A stretch of 64,000 nt of DNA. It comes from Thiohalorhabdus sp. Cl-TMA. Its GTDB lineage: Bacteria; Pseudomonadota; Gammaproteobacteria; Thiohalorhabdales; Thiohalorhabdaceae. This document shows, in pieces, positions 1 to 9,217 of this stretch. Both the position numbers and the translations under genes were made by a program. The notes below the pieces were generated by a model, which was given only the letters and a program-made list of their open reading frames with translations, was not told where the DNA came from and did not search any database. The stretch spans positions 62,001 to 126,000 of the forward strand of contig NZ_JBGUAW010000001.1 in the NCBI RefSeq assembly GCF_041821045.1. The letters run 5' to 3'. Numbering within the stretch: position 1 is the first letter of the stretch; every line of letters starts with the position of its first letter.

Positions 1-55
1 CCGGCTGCGCAAGAAGATGGAGAAGGACAAGCGTCTCCAGGCGGCTCCGGCCTGA
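1..55 (+). CDS. def: Peptide deformylase, C-terminal end (partial)
   Basis: Only the last 17 codons are present (the frame runs from base 2 to a TGA at 53-55). They read as a highly charged tail, RLRKKMEKDKRLQAAPA, which resembles the basic C-terminal helix end of peptide deformylases. The strongest support is position: a def gene directly upstream of fmt is one of the commonest pairings in bacteria, because the two enzymes remove and add the formyl group on initiator methionine. The catalytic motifs lie outside the window, so the identity is inferred. Confidence 0.6.
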   Translation, partial: RLRKKMEKDKRLQAAPA

Positions 56-95
56 ACGGCGTGCGCACGCCGATTTGCGGACCGTCGAGCGTCCC

Positions 96-1031
96 ATGCG
101 CATAGCCTTCGCCGGCACCCCCGAATTCGCGGTTCCAAGTCTCCGGGCCCTCCTTGAGGGCCCGGATTCCGTTGTGGGCGTGCTTACCCAGCCGGACCGG
201 CCGGCGGGCCGGGGCCGCAAGCTCCGCCCCTCCCCGGTGAAGGAGGCGGCCCAGGCCGCGGGGCTCCCCGTGGCGCAGCCGGAGCACCTCAAGGGGGAGG
301 AGGAACGTGCACCGCTGCGGGAGTGGGCGCCGGATCTTCTGGTAGTGACCGCCTACGGACTTCTCCTGCCCCGGACGGTCCTGGAGCTTCCCAGACTGGG
401 CTGCATCAATGTCCACGCCAGCCTGTTGCCCGCCTATCGCGGGGCCGCGCCCATCCAGCGCGCCATCCTGGACGGGGTGGCGGAAACGGGGGTCACCATC
501 ATGCAGATGGAGGCGGGCCTGGACAGCGGGCCCATGCTGCTGCGGCGCGCCCGCTCCATGGGCTCGCGGGAGACCGCCGGAGAGCTGCACGATGCCCTCG
601 CGGCCCTCGGTGCCGAGGCCCTGTCCGAGGCCCTGGACGGCCTGCGCGCCGGCACGCTGGAGCCACGGCCCCAGGACCCCGAGCACGCCACCTACGCGCC
701 CAAGATCACCAAGGCCGAGGCGGAGCTGGACTGGAGCCGCTCCGCCGCGGAGCTTGACCGCCGGGTGCGGGCCTTCAATCCGTGGCCGGTGGCCTTTACG
801 CTCCACGAGGGAGCTTCCCTGCGGATCTGGCGTGCCAGGCCAGTGGCCGAGGGGCCGGCGGGGTCTCCGGGCACGGTGGGCACCGACGCCGGGGGCCGCC
901 CACTGGTGGCCTGCGGCGAGGGCGGTCTGCGGCTGGAGGAGGTGCAGCCGCCCGGCCGCAAGCGCATGGAAGCGGCGGCGGCCCTGCGGGGCGGTCACCT
1001 GCGCGCCGGCGATCGGCTCGGTGGGGACTGA
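96..1031 (+). CDS. fmt: Methionyl-tRNA formyltransferase
   Basis: Transfers a formyl group from 10-formyl-tetrahydrofolate to methionyl-tRNA(fMet) in the cytoplasm for translation initiation. At 311 aa it has normal family length. The N-terminus MRIAFAGTPEFAVPSL is the classic Fmt start. The catalytic triad of the formyltransferase fold is visible as N105 and H107 (INVHASLLPAYRGAAPI) and D143 (MEAGLDSGPML). The C-terminal anticodon-arm-binding domain begins near residue 205. The ATG at 96 is chosen over an in-frame TTG at 75 because the conserved N-terminus begins there. It lies 40 bp downstream of the def end and is probably co-transcribed with it. Confidence 0.97.
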   Translation: MRIAFAGTPEFAVPSLRALLEGPDSVVGVLTQPDRPAGRGRKLRPSPVKEAAQAAGLPVAQPEHLKGEEERAPLREWAPDLLVVTAYGLLLPRTVLELPRLGCINVHASLLPAYRGAAPIQRAILDGVAETGVTIMQMEAGLDSGPMLLRRARSMGSRETAGELHDALAALGAEALSEALDGLRAGTLEPRPQDPEHATYAPKITKAEAELDWSRSAAELDRRVRAFNPWPVAFTLHEGASLRIWRARPVAEGPAGSPGTVGTDAGGRPLVACGEGGLRLEEVQPPGRKRMEAAAALRGGHLRAGDRLGGD

Positions 1032-1088
1032 GCTATGCAGGGGGCCGGCCCGCCCGATCCGGGTCGGCGGCCAATGGAAACCCATTCC

Positions 1089-1095
1089 AAGGAGG
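1089..1095 (+). promoter_or_regulatory. Strong Shine-Dalgarno of htpX (decides its start)
   Basis: AAGGAGG lies 8 bp before the ATG at 1104. It selects that start over the in-frame ATG at 1035, which has no such site and would add 23 unconserved residues. Confidence 0.8.
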
Positions 1096-1103
1096 GGACG
1101 AGG

Positions 1104-1964
1104 ATGCAAAGCGGTTTGAAGACCGCTGTTCTGATGGCGGGCCTGACCGCCCTGTTCGTGGTGGTTGGCGGCGTGATCGGCGGCACCACCGGCATGGTCA
1201 TCGCCCTGATCTTTGCCCTGGTGATGAACGCCGGTGCCTACTGGTTCTCGGACAAGATGGTCCTGCGCATGTACAAGGCGCAGCCCGTGGACGCCAACAG
1301 TGCGCCCAAGCTGGTGGGTACCGTGGAGGAGCTCGCCGGGCGGGCCGGACTGCCCATGCCGGCGGTGTACATCATCAACGAGTCCTCCCCCAACGCGTTC
1401 GCAACGGGGCGCAATCCGCAGCACGCGGCGGTGGCGGTGACCAGCGGGCTCCTGGACCTGCTCAGCGAGCGGGAAGTGCGCGGCGTGCTTGCCCACGAAC
1501 TGGCCCACGTGAAGAATCGGGACATCCTCATCTCCACCATCGCGGCCACGGTGGCGGGTGCCATCTCCGCCCTCGCCAACATGGCCCAGTTCATGCTGCT
1601 TTTCGGCGGCCAGCCCGGGGACGACGAGGAGGGCGGCAATCCGCTGGGAATCGTCGGCGTCATCCTGGTGATGATCCTCGCCCCCATCGCGGCGAGCCTC
1701 ATCCAGATGGCCATCTCCCGGGCCCGGGAGTACGGGGCCGACAAGGGCGGCGCCGAGATCAGCGGTGACCCCGAGGCCCTCGCCAGCGCCCTGGAGAAGC
1801 TGGCCTACGGCGCCAGCCGCCGGCCCATGTCCAGCGCCGAGAGCCACCCAACCACCGCCCAGATGATGATCGTCAATCCCCTCTCCGGGAAGGATCTGAT
1901 GCAGCTGTTCTCCACCCATCCGCCCATGGATGACCGGATTCAGCGCCTTCGGGCGCTGGTCTGA
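1104..1964 (+). CDS. htpX: Membrane zinc metalloprotease HtpX
   Basis: Inner-membrane M48-family protease involved in quality control of misfolded membrane proteins. It is 286 aa, the usual length. Two N-terminal membrane segments (about residues 5-50) precede the catalytic HEXXH motif (H131-E132-L-A-H135, in [11 protein letters not shown]). Two further hydrophobic segments follow, with the downstream [10 protein letters not shown] stretch supplying the third zinc ligand. The C-terminus carries the [10 protein letters not shown] motif typical of HtpX. The gene sits between fmt and rsmB, which are adjacent in many proteobacteria, so it looks inserted into that pair. Confidence 0.97.
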   Translation: MQSGLKTAVLMAGLTALFVVVGGVIGGTTGMVIALIFALVMNAGAYWFSDKMVLRMYKAQPVDANSAPKLVGTVEELAGRAGLPMPAVYIINESSPNAFATGRNPQHAAVAVTSGLLDLLSEREVRGVLAHELAHVKNRDILISTIAATVAGAISALANMAQFMLLFGGQPGDDEEGGNPLGIVGVILVMILAPIAASLIQMAISRAREYGADKGGAEISGDPEALASALEKLAYGASRRPMSSAESHPTTAQMMIVNPLSGKDLMQLFSTHPPMDDRIQRLRALV

Positions 1965-1982
1965 GCCCGCCCGGTGGCTGCC

Positions 1983-3326
1983 ATGCCCGCCCAGGCCCGG
2001 AAGCCCAGCTCGAGGGAGCCCGCCGCCCCGGGCGGCAAGGTCCGGCGGCGGGCCGCGGCGGCCGTGGCGGGGGTCCTCCGCGAGGGCCGGCGGCTGGAGG
2101 CGGAGCTGGACTATGAAGGCCTCGATCAGGCGGACCGCGCGCTGCTCCGGGAGCTGGCCACCGGAACCGTGCGCTGGGCGATCCGCCTGCGCGCCGCGCT
2201 AGACGGCCTGCTGGACCGGCCCCTGCCCCGCAAGGAGAAGCGACTCGAGGCCCTATTGCTGGTGGGCCTCTACCAGCTCGCCCATTCCGGTATCCCGCCC
2301 TACGCCGCCGTGTCGGCCACGGTGAGTGCGCTCACCGGACGCCAGGCCTGGGCACGCGGCTTGGTCAATGGCGTCCTGCGCCGCTTCGGGCGCGAGCGCG
2401 AGGCGCGGCTGGCGGTGGTGGACGAGCAATCTCCGGCGATGCGTACCGCCTACCCAGAATGGCTGGTGGAAGCGGTGCGGACGGCCTATCCGGCGGAGTG
2501 GATGGCGGTGCTGGAGGCGGGCAATGCCGCGCCGCCCCTCACTCTCCGGGTACGGGGCGATCGGACCGCCTACCTGGCGGAGCTGGCGGCGGCGGGTATT
2601 CCGGCCCGGGCCCTGGACCCGGCGGACGGCGCGGTTCAGCTCGAAGAGCACCGGCCGGTAACGGAGATACCCGGTTTCACCGAGGGCCGGGTAAGCATCC
2701 AGGACGGTGCCGCCCAGTTGGCCGCGGACCTGCTGGCGCCCCGCGCTGGGGACCGGATCCTGGACGCCTGCAGCGCCCCGGGCGGCAAGCTCGCGCATCT
2801 GCTGGATCGCGCGCCGCAGGCGGAGGCCCTGGCCGTGGAGGCGGACGAAGGGCGGCTGGAGCGCATCCGCGACACGCTGCAACGGCTCGGCCTGGAGGCC
2901 ACTGCCCTGATCCCCGGGGACGCCACCGATCCCGATGCCTGGTGGGACGGCCGTGCCTTCGACCGGATCCTGGTTGACGCGCCCTGCTCGGGAACGGGTG
3001 TCACCCGCCGCCATCCCGACATCAAGCACCACCGGCGTCCCGAGGATATCCCCGCCCTGGCCGAGCGCCAGGGCGCGCTGCTCCGCGCCTTGTGGCCCCT
3101 GCTGCGACCTGGCGGCACCCTGGTTTACGCCACCTGCTCCATACTGCCCACGGAGAATCGGGAGGTGGTGGCCGCCTTCCTGGAGGAATGCCCGGAAGCG
3201 CGGTGCGTCACACCCGAGGCGGCCTGGGGGCGCCCGGTTGGTCCCGGCCGCCAGATCCTGCCCGGGGAAGCCGGCATGGACGGCTTCTTCTATGCTTGCC
3301 TGGAGCGGGCGGGAGGGCAGCCGTGA
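1983..3326 (+). CDS. rsmB: 16S rRNA (cytosine-967-C5)-methyltransferase RsmB
   Basis: Uses S-adenosylmethionine to methylate C967 of 16S rRNA. It is 447 aa from the ATG at 1983 (a GTG at 1974 is also in frame). The N-terminal third is the NusB-like RNA-binding domain (KVRRRAAAAVAGVLREG onward). The C-terminal domain has the SAM site (LDACSAPGGKLAHLL), the DAPCSGTGVTRRHPDIK motif with one catalytic cysteine, and YATCSILPTEN with the second, as in the two-cysteine m5C methyltransferases. Its TGA overlaps the GTG of the next gene. Confidence 0.97.
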   Translation: MPAQARKPSSREPAAPGGKVRRRAAAAVAGVLREGRRLEAELDYEGLDQADRALLRELATGTVRWAIRLRAALDGLLDRPLPRKEKRLEALLLVGLYQLAHSGIPPYAAVSATVSALTGRQAWARGLVNGVLRRFGREREARLAVVDEQSPAMRTAYPEWLVEAVRTAYPAEWMAVLEAGNAAPPLTLRVRGDRTAYLAELAAAGIPARALDPADGAVQLEEHRPVTEIPGFTEGRVSIQDGAAQLAADLLAPRAGDRILDACSAPGGKLAHLLDRAPQAEALAVEADEGRLERIRDTLQRLGLEATALIPGDATDPDAWWDGRAFDRILVDAPCSGTGVTRRHPDIKHHRRPEDIPALAERQGALLRALWPLLRPGGTLVYATCSILPTENREVVAAFLEECPEARCVTPEAAWGRPVGPGRQILPGEAGMDGFFYACLERAGGQP

Positions 3327-3904
3327 GCACCGGGCACCCCTTCGTGCCCGGGCTGGTGGCGCTCCTGCCGGCCTCGGCCGCCGGCGGGGTCACGGAATGG
3401 GCGCACGCCATGTTCGACGCCGGCGTGGACGGCCTGGCGGTACGGGGCGATGCCCGCGACCCTGCGACCCGTCACCTGCTGGCGGCCCTACGGGACGCCG
3501 TCCTCCTGCCCCTGGAGCTGCACATTCCCGAGGCGCTCGTTGCCGCGGATGCTGCCTGGACGGAGGGACTGGCGGAGAGCGGGCTGGATTGGGTGGTTCC
3601 CGGCCGTCCCCTGCCGGAGCCGACGGTCCAGCGTCTGGAAGCCCTTGGAACGGGAGTGGCGTGGCCTCTGGCGGGGGCTCCGGAAAGCGCGATCCGGGTG
3701 CACGCATGGATGCCCTCCCCGGGGCGGCCCCCCGATTTCTCCCGGGCCCCGGGCGGGGCGGAGCGCTCCGTGACCGTGGAGCGGCCGTGGGAAGGCGACG
3801 TGCCCCCTGCGGTTGGCGCCGATACACTGGTGATCCCCGGCGACCACCTGGCGCCGCCCGATCCCGGCGCAACGGTGGCGCGGTGGCGGGGCGCGCCCGG
3901 GTGA
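3323..3904 (+). CDS. Unrecognised 193-aa protein in the rsmB-ntrY operon
   Basis: I do not recognise this family. The GTG at 3323 overlaps the rsmB stop (GTGA), and the stop overlaps the next GTG at 3901, so it is translationally embedded in the operon. The protein is soluble, with no signal peptide or membrane segment. It starts GHPFVPGLVALLPASAAGG, then has a stretch, AMFDAGVDGLAVRGDA, whose hydrophobic strand and glycine pattern recalls the first turns of a TIM barrel (phosphate-epimerase or HisA style). The length is short for a full barrel and no catalytic residues can be assigned. The C-terminal third is proline and glycine rich. Confidence 0.65.
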   Translation: MSTGHPFVPGLVALLPASAAGGVTEWAHAMFDAGVDGLAVRGDARDPATRHLLAALRDAVLLPLELHIPEALVAADAAWTEGLAESGLDWVVPGRPLPEPTVQRLEALGTGVAWPLAGAPESAIRVHAWMPSPGRPPDFSRAPGGAERSVTVERPWEGDVPPAVGADTLVIPGDHLAPPDPGATVARWRGAPG

Positions 3905-4452
3905 GGGCCTCCGCGGTTGCCCTGGCGGTTCTCCTCGGGGGGGCCGCGGTCGGGGCTTCCGCCGGTCCACCGCTGGTGCACGACGTGGAGGTGGACCGCC
4001 GCAGCTCCGGCTGGGTCGCCCGGGTCACCTGGGAAACCCCGTGGAAGCAGCCGCCTTTCAAGGAGCTTCGCTCCGGCGTCCCCATAGATTTCACCGTTAC
4101 CTTGCGGGTCTACCGGCACCGCCCTTGGTGGTACGATGCGGTGGTTCGCCGGGTGCGAGTACAGCGAGAGCTCTACTACAATCGGCTAACCCGCCAGTAC
4201 CGGATCATCGACCGGCGCACGGACCGCCGTTATTTCACCCGGGACTGGGGACAGGCCCGGAGACTGGCGCAGCGCAGCGGCCCTGTTCCCCTGCGGGCGG
4301 GGAAGCGCATGGAAAGGGACGCCTCCTACTATCTGGCGGTTCGCGTGGAGGCGGTTCGGAACAGCCTGAGCCTTCCGGCCCGCTTCGTCGCCACGCTGGC
4401 CCGCCTGTGGGGAGGGCGAAGCGATTGGCAATATCGGCCCCTGAAACCGTGA
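3901..4452 (+). CDS. DUF4390 family exported protein
   Basis: A 183-aa protein starting at a GTG that overlaps the upstream stop. It has an N-terminal hydrophobic signal (ASAVALAVLLGGAAVGASAG), then a beta-rich body with conserved-looking aromatic and basic clusters (RVYRHRPWWYDAVVRRVRV, LYYNRLTRQYRI, ASYYLAVRVEAVRNSL). This matches the DUF4390 family, typically encoded directly before the NtrY kinase in beta- and gammaproteobacteria, as here. The function is unknown; an envelope location and a link to NtrY sensing are inferences from position. Confidence 0.85.
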   Translation: MRASAVALAVLLGGAAVGASAGPPLVHDVEVDRRSSGWVARVTWETPWKQPPFKELRSGVPIDFTVTLRVYRHRPWWYDAVVRRVRVQRELYYNRLTRQYRIIDRRTDRRYFTRDWGQARRLAQRSGPVPLRAGKRMERDASYYLAVRVEAVRNSLSLPARFVATLARLWGGRSDWQYRPLKP

Positions 4453-6656
4453 GCCGCCGCCTGCTTACCCCGGGACGGCTGGTTACCACGCTCCTGCTCG
4501 TCGGTCTGCTCACCTCCCTGTACCTGACCGCCCGCTCCTTGGAGCAGGGCTCGGTACTGGGCGGCGATTTCCTGGTCCTGCTGCTCGTGGACCTGCTCGC
4601 GCTGGTGGTGCTGGGCGCCGCCATCCTCTCCAACCTCGCCCAGCTCATCGGCGCCCGCCGGCGGGAGGCCCTGGGCGCGCGCCTCACCACCCGCCTGCTC
4701 CTCATGTTCGTGGTCCTGGCCCTGGTACCCGCGGGCATCCTGTTCTTCTTCTCCCTGCAGTTCATCAACCGGGGTGTGGACAGTTGGTTCCACGTGGAAG
4801 TGGAGCGGGCCCTGGACGAGGCCCTGGACATTGCCCACTTCTACCTGGATCGCCGGGAGGAGGCGCTTCTGGCGAAGAGCCGGGAGGTGGCGGAGCATCT
4901 GGGGGAGCTCGGCAGCCTGCCGCCCCAGGTGCTCCTTCCGGGACTGCGTCGGGACGCGGACGTGGACCAGGTGGCCCTGTTCGCGGCCAATGGCAACCTG
5001 CTCGCCTCCAGCTCCGCGGAGCCCGATGCCCGCCTTCCGCGTGCTCCGAGCCGCCAGCAGCTCCTGCAGGCCCTCAACGGACGGGCATTCACCCTGGTGC
5101 TTCCCGAGGAGGAATCGGGCCCCTGGCGGGTGGCCGCCTTCGTCCCGGTGTTCCGGGTGGCGGCGGAGAACCGGGTGCTGCGGGTGGTGGACGGCGTGGC
5201 GAGCGAGGTCGCCGGGCATTCCCGGGCGATCCAGACCGCCGCGGAAACCTATGAGCGGCTGGCGCTTGAGCGGGGGCCGCTCAAGACGAGCTTCATCCTT
5301 ACCCTCACCCTGGTATTGCTGCTGACTATCTTCGTGGCCACCTGGCTCTCCTTTCGCCTGGCGGACCGCTTCACGGCGCCGATCCGGGCGCTGGCTCGCG
5401 GAACCCGGGCTGTGGCCCGGGGGGAATACGGCCGCCAGCTCCCGGTGCCCAGCCACGACGAGGTGGGCGTCCTGGTCCGCTCCTTCAACGCCATGACGCG
5501 GCGGCTGGCCGATGCCCACGAGAAGGTCCGGATCTCGCAGGCGGAGCTGCAGAGCCGCCAGGCGTACCTGCAGACCATCCTGGACAGCCTCTCGGCGGGC
5601 GTGATCACCCTCAATTCCCTCGGCGAGGTGGAGACCGCCAATCCCGCGGCCCGGGAGATCCTCGGCCTGGCGCCGGACGGGGAGACCGGCGGCAGCTTCG
5701 AGTCCCTGGTCCGCGCCCACCCCCATACACGGCCCCTGCACGACGCGTTCATCCGCCTCAAGGCCCGGAGCCCCGGGGGGATTACCGAGGAGGTGGCGCT
5801 TACGGAGCCTCAGCGGGGACCGGTCACGCTCCTGCTGCGGGGCACGCCCCTCGCCCCCGTGACGGACGGCGGGAAACCGGGCTTCGTGCTGGTTTTCGAC
5901 GACATCACCGAGCTCTCGCGCGCTCAGCGGGCCTCAGCCTGGGGGGAGGTGGCCCGGCGGATCGCCCACGAGATCAAAAACCCCCTGACCCCCATCCAGC
6001 TCTCGGCGGAGCGTCTGCGGCGCCGGTACCTGCCCAGGCTGGGGGAGGAAGGCGCTGCCCTGGATCGGGCCACCACCACCATCATCCAGCAGGTGGAAAG
6101 CCTTCGCGATATGGTGGATGCCTTTTCCGCCTACGCCCGCCAGCCCGGGACCCGGGCGGTGCCCGGTGATCTGAATGCCCTGGTCCGTCAGGCGGTGACG
6201 CTCTACCAGGGGGAAGACCGGGGAATCCGGGTGGTCACCGAGCTCGATCCCGATCTCCCCAGGGTCCTGGTGGACGGGCCGCGCATGAGCCAGGTCCTGG
6301 GGAACGTGCTCCAGAATGCCTGGAGCGCGCTGGAGGAAGCACGGGAAGGAGGCCGTATCGTGGTGCGAAGCGGTATCCTGCCCGACCCGGAGCGGGCCGT
6401 GTTCCTGGAGGTGGAGGACGACGGCCCGGGCTTCCCCGCGGAGCTGCTGGAGCGGGTCTTCGACCCCTATGTGACCAGCAAGGACCACGGCACCGGGCTC
6501 GGTCTGGCCATCGTCCGCAAGATCGTGGAAGAGCACGAGGGTCGGATCCACGCGGAGAATCCCCCCGGATCAGGGGCCCGCGTGCGGATAGTACTGGCCC
6601 TGGCCGGGGAGTCGGAGGAGCCATCCATGGAAAGCGAGGGCCAGACCCATGAATGA
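4449..6656 (+). CDS. ntrY: Nitrogen-regulation sensor histidine kinase NtrY
   Basis: A 735-aa membrane sensor kinase starting at a GTG that overlaps the DUF4390 stop. Order: transmembrane segments in residues 10-105 and near 285-305, a periplasmic sensing region between them, HAMP (RLADRFTAPIRALARGTRAV), PAS (about 365-480, LDSLSAGVITLNSLGEV), a HisKA domain with phosphoacceptor H507 (RRIAHEIKNPLTPIQLSAERL), and the ATPase domain with DDGPGFP and GTGLGLAIVRKI. NtrY partners NtrX in nitrogen, redox and envelope responses. The gene overlaps ntrX by 8 bp, implying stoichiometric co-translation. Confidence 0.96.
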   Translation: MSRRLLTPGRLVTTLLLVGLLTSLYLTARSLEQGSVLGGDFLVLLLVDLLALVVLGAAILSNLAQLIGARRREALGARLTTRLLLMFVVLALVPAGILFFFSLQFINRGVDSWFHVEVERALDEALDIAHFYLDRREEALLAKSREVAEHLGELGSLPPQVLLPGLRRDADVDQVALFAANGNLLASSSAEPDARLPRAPSRQQLLQALNGRAFTLVLPEEESGPWRVAAFVPVFRVAAENRVLRVVDGVASEVAGHSRAIQTAAETYERLALERGPLKTSFILTLTLVLLLTIFVATWLSFRLADRFTAPIRALARGTRAVARGEYGRQLPVPSHDEVGVLVRSFNAMTRRLADAHEKVRISQAELQSRQAYLQTILDSLSAGVITLNSLGEVETANPAAREILGLAPDGETGGSFESLVRAHPHTRPLHDAFIRLKARSPGGITEEVALTEPQRGPVTLLLRGTPLAPVTDGGKPGFVLVFDDITELSRAQRASAWGEVARRIAHEIKNPLTPIQLSAERLRRRYLPRLGEEGAALDRATTTIIQQVESLRDMVDAFSAYARQPGTRAVPGDLNALVRQAVTLYQGEDRGIRVVTELDPDLPRVLVDGPRMSQVLGNVLQNAWSALEEAREGGRIVVRSGILPDPERAVFLEVEDDGPGFPAELLERVFDPYVTSKDHGTGLGLAIVRKIVEEHEGRIHAENPPGSGARVRIVLALAGESEEPSMESEGQTHE

Positions 6657-8082
6657 CGCCCTGGAGCCTACCGCCGCACCGCAACCAGCGCCGAGCGTCC
6701 TGGTGGTGGATGACGAGGAGGAGATCCGCGGTGTCCTCGCCGAGAGCCTGGAGGAAGAAGGGTTCGCGGTGGAGGTGGCGGACGGCGCGGAGGCGGCGGA
6801 TACCCGGATGCGCCGCTCCCCGCCTCCGGACCTGGTGCTGCTGGATATTTGGATGCCGGGCACCGACGGCATGGCGCTACTGCGGGGTTGGGTCCGGCGG
6901 GCACCGCTGCCCTGCCCGGTGATCATCATGTCCGGACACAGCTCCATCGAGAGCGCCGTGGAGGCCACGCGGCTCGGGGCCTACGATTATCTGGAAAAAC
7001 CGCTCTCCCTGGAAAAGCTGCTCCTGACCGTGGAGCATGCCGTGGAGGCCACCCGGCTGCGCCGGGAGAACCGGGCCCTCCGCGAGCAACGGGGATCGGG
7101 GCCGGTTCTGGAGGGCGAAAGCGGCAACATGCGCCAGCTGCGGGAGCGCATCGAGCGGCTCGCCGGCAGCCCGGGCGCGGTGCTGGTGGCCGGCGAGCCC
7201 GGCTCGGGCAAGGAGGCGGCGGCGCGCCTCCTCCATGAACGGTCGGCGCGCAGCGGTCCCTTGGTGGCCATCAATTCCGCCGCCATCGCCGCGGACAGCA
7301 TGGAGGAGCAGCTCTTCGGCGTGGAGGCCCCCGAGGGTCCGGTGCGCGCCGGGCGCTTCGAGGAGGCGGACGGCGGGGTCCTGTTCCTCGACGAGGTGGC
7401 CGATATGCACATGGACGTGCAGGCGCGCCTGATCCGGGTCCTCCAGGAGCAGCAGTTCATCCGTGTGGGCGGTGCGCAGCCGGTGCGCGTTGACGTGCGC
7501 GTGGTGGCCGCCACCAACCGGGACCTGGACGCCTGCGTGCGGGCCGGGACCTTCCGCAGTGACCTCTACTATCGGCTCAATGTCCTACCGCTCCGGATTC
7601 CGCCGCTGCGGGAGCACCCCGATGACATCCCGCATCTGGTGGCCCATTTCATGAACGAGCGGGGAGCCCGGGAGGGTCTGCGGCCGCGCTCCCTGACGGG
7701 CGAGGCCCTGGAGGCCCTGCAGGAGTATCCCTGGCCGGGCAACGTGCGCGAGCTCCAGAATGTGGTGGAGCGCATCCTCATCCTCTCCGAGGCGGACCCG
7801 GTGGGCATCCGGGAGGTGCGCACCGCCCTCGGCGGGGGCGCCGCACAGCCGCTGCCGGAGGGACTTTTCGACGCCCCCCTGCGGGAAGCCCGGGAAAACT
7901 TCGAGCGCCACTATTTCAGGCACCACCTGCGCGCGAATTCCGGCAATATAAGCCGAACCTCCGCGGAAGCCGGTCTGGAGCGCACCCACCTCTACCGCAA
8001 GCTCAAGCAGCTGGGAATCGACGCGAGCGCCTTCAAACCGGGGAGCAAGGGGGGGCCGCCGGATCCGGCCGGTGGTCGCTAG
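6649..8082 (+). CDS. ntrX: NtrX-type response regulator, AAA+ enhancer-binding family
   Basis: 477 aa. The receiver domain has the acidic pair DD at 21-22, phosphoacceptor D66 (VLLDIWMPG) and K118. The AAA+ domain has Walker A GEPGSGKE (183-190) and Walker B GGVLFLDEV (242-250), and a C-terminal Fis-type helix-turn-helix ends the protein (NISRTSAEAGLERTHLYRKL). The GAFTGA loop that contacts sigma-54 is not present at its usual place (LFGVEAPEGPVRAGRFEEA). This is typical of NtrX, which often acts on sigma-70 promoters. It overlaps ntrY and is its cognate partner. Confidence 0.95.
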   Translation: MNDALEPTAAPQPAPSVLVVDDEEEIRGVLAESLEEEGFAVEVADGAEAADTRMRRSPPPDLVLLDIWMPGTDGMALLRGWVRRAPLPCPVIIMSGHSSIESAVEATRLGAYDYLEKPLSLEKLLLTVEHAVEATRLRRENRALREQRGSGPVLEGESGNMRQLRERIERLAGSPGAVLVAGEPGSGKEAAARLLHERSARSGPLVAINSAAIAADSMEEQLFGVEAPEGPVRAGRFEEADGGVLFLDEVADMHMDVQARLIRVLQEQQFIRVGGAQPVRVDVRVVAATNRDLDACVRAGTFRSDLYYRLNVLPLRIPPLREHPDDIPHLVAHFMNERGAREGLRPRSLTGEALEALQEYPWPGNVRELQNVVERILILSEADPVGIREVRTALGGGAAQPLPEGLFDAPLREARENFERHYFRHHLRANSGNISRTSAEAGLERTHLYRKLKQLGIDASAFKPGSKGGPPDPAGGR

Positions 8083-8152
8083 GGTCGTCTATGAACCGTA
8101 ATTCCGGTTGCGGTACAGTAGACTGGCCAATAACTCGATGCAGGGGGCGGGT

Positions 8153-9217
8153 ATGGAACAAGGCGGACGCAGCCTACGGTACTTGGTGCGGGCGGCCATC
8201 TTCGTCGCGATGCTGGCGCTGGCCGGGGCCGTATTCGCTCCCAGCCTGATCCCCCTGTTCCGTGCCAATCCGCCGCTCAACGGCATCATCCTGGTGCTGC
8301 TGGTGGTGGGCTTGGTGGACGTGTTCCGGCACTTTTACGCCCTGGTCCAGGAGGACCGCTACCTGGACAAGGTGGAGAACTACCTCAGCTACACCGAGCA
8401 GGGCATGGAGCCCCCGGAGCGGGCCAACGAGGCCATCCTCTACGGGGACAACCGCGGCATTACCGAATTTATGCGGACCCTCCACCAGGTGGTTACCCGC
8501 GGCTACCACCATGCCACCCTGCCCTACCTGCTGGACTCCCTGGGCGAGCGCGGCGAGACTCGGCGCTCGCTGCCCCGCTACCTGTCCGGGACCCTGATCG
8601 TGCTGGGTCTGCTCGGCACCTTCTGGGGCCTCCTCCAGACCGTGCAGGGCGTACAGGGGATCATCGGCACCCTGTCGGCGGAGGAGTACGACAACGTGGC
8701 CGGCTTCGTGAGCGCCCTGCGCGAGCGCATGGCCGAGCCCATCGCCGGCATGGCCCTGGCCTTCTCCACCAGCCTCTTCGGTTTGGGATCCTCCCTCATA
8801 CTGGGCTTCACGGAGACCCAGCTCGCCCGGGCAGTGGCCCACGGCCAGACCCGGGTGGAGGAGATCATCGTCACGGAGCTGCTGCCCTTCTGGCGCGAGC
8901 AGCAGCGTCCCGGCGACCTGGACCTGGAGGCGGAGGACCGGCCCGCCTACCAGGCCGCCCTTCTGGAGGGGATCAGCCATCGCCTCGACGGCGTGGTGGA
9001 GCAGATGGACCGGCTGGTCAGCAGGCAGCCCGATCCGGAGGGAATCAACCGGTCGCTGGACCGCGCCGGGGAATCCCTGCGCCAGGAGCTCCACGGCATG
9101 GGCACGCGGCTCGATCAGCTGGAGGACCAGCGCAACCGGGCCCTGCGCGAGACCATCGACCGGCTCGCCCGGGTAATGGCCCGCGGCCGCGAGGGCGGCG
9201 GCAATGCGTCGGGCTAG
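8153..9217 (+). CDS. MotA/TolQ/ExbB-like proton-channel protein
   Basis: About 354 aa. Two N-terminal membrane segments (AAIFVAMLALAGAVFAPS and GIILVLLVVGLVDVF), a cytoplasmic stretch, then two more (SGTLIVLGLLGTFWGLLQTV and MALAFSTSLFGLGSSLILG) with the LGTFWGLL and AFSTSLFGLG signatures of MotA/TolQ/ExbB channels. A long C-terminal tail is predicted helical. The next gene starts inside it (14-bp overlap) and encodes a MotB-like partner, so the two should form a stator-like complex that uses proton flow. The ATG at 8138 is an alternative start. A weak TTGCGG/TAACTC promoter-like pair lies at 8108-8136. Confidence 0.85.
   Translation: MEQGGRSLRYLVRAAIFVAMLALAGAVFAPSLIPLFRANPPLNGIILVLLVVGLVDVFRHFYALVQEDRYLDKVENYLSYTEQGMEPPERANEAILYGDNRGITEFMRTLHQVVTRGYHHATLPYLLDSLGERGETRRSLPRYLSGTLIVLGLLGTFWGLLQTVQGVQGIIGTLSAEEYDNVAGFVSALRERMAEPIAGMALAFSTSLFGLGSSLILGFTETQLARAVAHGQTRVEEIIVTELLPFWREQQRPGDLDLEAEDRPAYQAALLEGISHRLDGVVEQMDRLVSRQPDPEGINRSLDRAGESLRQELHGMGTRLDQLEDQRNRALRETIDRLARVMARGREGGGNASG

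Noticed and set aside
4329-5741. 470-codon minus-strand open frame opposite ntrY
   Set aside because: Composition is shadow-like and the sense strand encodes a clear NtrY sensor kinase with all motifs.
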